A DNA stretch of 64,000 nucleotides from Musa acuminata AAA Group (lineage: Eukaryota > Streptophyta > Magnoliopsida > Zingiberales > Musaceae), in assembly GCF_036884655.1 (NCBI RefSeq), contig NC_088340.1, positions 6,159,501 through 6,223,500 on the forward strand, in the 5' to 3' direction. The notes below the pieces were generated by a model. It did not search any database. It was not told the origin of the DNA and saw nothing but the letters and a program-made list of their open reading frames with translations. This document shows positions 62,205-64,000 of this stretch, one piece after another. How positions within the stretch are numbered: the stretch's first letter is position 1; the number at the start of each line of letters is the position of its first letter. Both the position numbers and the translations under genes were made by a program.

Positions 62205-64000
62205 CTGGAAACTGAATAAGTAGAAGTCAATTATGTGATCATAGTACAAGAGGATAAACACAGAGAATTGTGATAAAGGAAGGAATCACAGATTACTATA
62301 ATGTAACATCAAACTCAAGCTTCGCTTCATTGGAAACTTTTATGATTTTGATAGAGGTTTGAGAATTATATATAAAATAAAACTTGTACACATCAAAGAA
62401 CAAACATGGGTTTCTGCAAAAATAAAAATGGTATTACTTGCAGGTCCATTTCTATTGCAAATTTACAAGTAAAGATAGATGTGGTCATAAAATTTTGTTG
62501 GCAAGAGGTATTACAGGATTTTGTTTTCCCTGACAAATAGAATGCCTGAACTAGATATAAAATTGGAGGATATTACCTTGAAGCAGCATATCCACAAAAA
62601 GTGATAGATATGAAAAAGAAAAGGCAAGAGAGAGAATGATGCTGAGATATCAATGGCAAAAGGGAAACTAGGAAAAGGTTAAGGTTGCCCGCTGCTGTAG
62701 CAGTTTTCATTTATCAGAACTTCTTAAACCTAATTTTTTAACAAGTATTGCACATATCAGGCTATTATGAAATCCATAGCTAATCAGGAAAATAATATAT
62801 GCTCAGATATAGTTGAACATGATGGGGATAATTGTCACCTATAACATGTTTTTCCGTTTTTTCTTCGGAATGAAGAACAAGAGACAAAAAAGAGAGGACA
62901 AGAGAGTTTGGAGAGATGAGAGACAAAAAAGAGAGATAAATCAGTGTGCAGGAGAGGACAAGAGACAAAGGAAAACTATAGAGAGACTTGTTATGCAAGT
63001 GACAAGACAAGAGTTACATCAACTCATATAACTCATATATATTAAATAATAAGACATGAACCCTAGTAAAAACAAAAAAAAATAACTTTACTGTTGTATT
63101 CTCCCTTGCCCGACACCTAGTGGTAGACTAGAGCATGGTTTGTTGCTTCCAAAGGTTGGCGACCACATCCAACGATTGGCCACCGATCTAAGGTTGGGCA
63201 AACAGGACATCCTTTCCCATTTGAGACTCTCAAAGCGGTAAAAAATCTTTCGCCTTCCTTTTAATATGCGTTGTCCATAACTCCATATTCCAAGCTGGTA
63301 AAGTGTATGTTTGAATGAGTTTGGATGAAATTAGAATTGACCCTAGGAGATAAGGTTAAGATGGACTGAGCTCACCTGAATTCTAATACAACTTAAGAGT
63401 CAATCCCATCAACCCATCAAAAATTGATAAAAGCTAGTTAAACTTCTGAATTAGATAGAATAAGTGTTCATGGTTGCCCCTTGTAGTAGCGCCCCATCAC
63501 ATCTTGGTTCAGCTAGTAAGGCTCCAGGGTGTCATACTGGTCTGCCTACGAGTTTTCCTAAGATGATGGAGGTCTGGTTCCTATAAATACTATATCCTAA
63601 TTTTTTTCCCCTATTAGATTCACCTTGCTCCCAAGGGTATGCAGATATAAATTTTCGCATTAATTGATCTTCTATAGCCATAGTTGCATATTTTTTAGTG
63701 CAGTCATTCCATCAAACAAGCACTTCAGTCTAAATCCTTCCATAGATTGCGCAATGCTGCTTTTGATTAATCTCCACATGTTTACATGGTTTCAATCAAT
63801 TCTGGTGGCAATAACACTAAGGTGACATCAGGCTCTCCTTGGTGTTGTTTTCCAGATTGGACACATGGAATACATCATGTATTTTTGCATCAAAGTTGGC
63901 TCTAATTATAGCAGCTTGTCGTATTCACAAAATTACCATAACAAGGTCAAATGTAGGGATAGCTTGCTATGTCCTATTTACACAATAAACTGTAGATACC
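62205..64000. other. Intron or upstream region of the FAM91A1 homologue
   Basis: No N-terminal FAM91A1 exon is visible here. The sequence is AT-rich with a GA/AAAAAG-rich block (62860-62990) that gives a spurious Lys/Arg frame. It is probably the large intron before the exon at 62204, but this cannot be proven without the flanking sequence. Confidence 0.5.

Noticed and set aside
62780..63031. Lys/Arg-rich plus-strand frame and its antisense partner
   Set aside because: Product of a GA/AAAAAG-rich low-complexity block.

Overview
The window is plant nuclear DNA. It has an AT-rich background, spliced genes with GT-AG introns, GC3-rich coding exons, LTR retrotransposon remnants, foldback elements and long microsatellites. 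Codon bias and gene families point to a commelinid monocot. A banana-type (Musaceae/Zingiberales) genome is my best guess, but that is inference and not shown by any single feature. I see no bacterial, organellar or viral gene cluster and no CRISPR array.

Layout. 1-4.7 kb: 5' part of a minus-strand DEAH-box RNA helicase of the DHX37/Dhr1 type, cut by the left edge or by a long intron. 5.3-15.6 kb: three Bet v 1/PR-10 genes. Two form an almost identical inverted pair whose spacer holds an internally deleted Copia element. The third lies beyond a coding-free LTR pair. 17.3-18.7 kb: an element with long terminal inverted repeats carrying a gene-like fragment. 20.1-21.1 kb: small J-domain co-chaperone. 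22.9-24.0 kb: probable solo LTR. 25.4-25.8 kb: small basic plant-specific protein. 27.8-28.2 kb: secreted proline-rich (extensin-like) protein. 29.2-31.8 kb: tandem duplication, CT repeats and a second TIR element. 33.0-34.4 kb: long TA tract, then a secreted, probably GPI-anchored Cys-rich protein. 35.1-35.65 kb: degenerate 36-bp periodic repeat. 36.6-40.2 kb: peroxisomal acyl-activating enzyme of the AAE7/ACN1 type. 40.3-48.3 kb: decayed repeats, including LTRs in inverted orientation. 48.3-48.8 kb: PADRE (DUF4228) protein. 53.2-55.4 kb: membrane RING-CH E3 ligase. 57.2-62.2 kb: C-terminal two thirds of a FAM91A1 homologue, running off toward the right edge.

The genes do not form a pathway. 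They are independent single-copy genes plus one local stress-related PR-10 cluster shaped by inversion, duplication and transposition. The most informative biology is the PR-10 cluster (homogenised transcribed regions under different promoters, and a frame-preserving intron in the third copy) and the TIR element with captured gene-like sequence. I found no clear previously undescribed system. Exon boundaries were worked out by hand from splice signals and frame continuity and have not been checked against transcripts.
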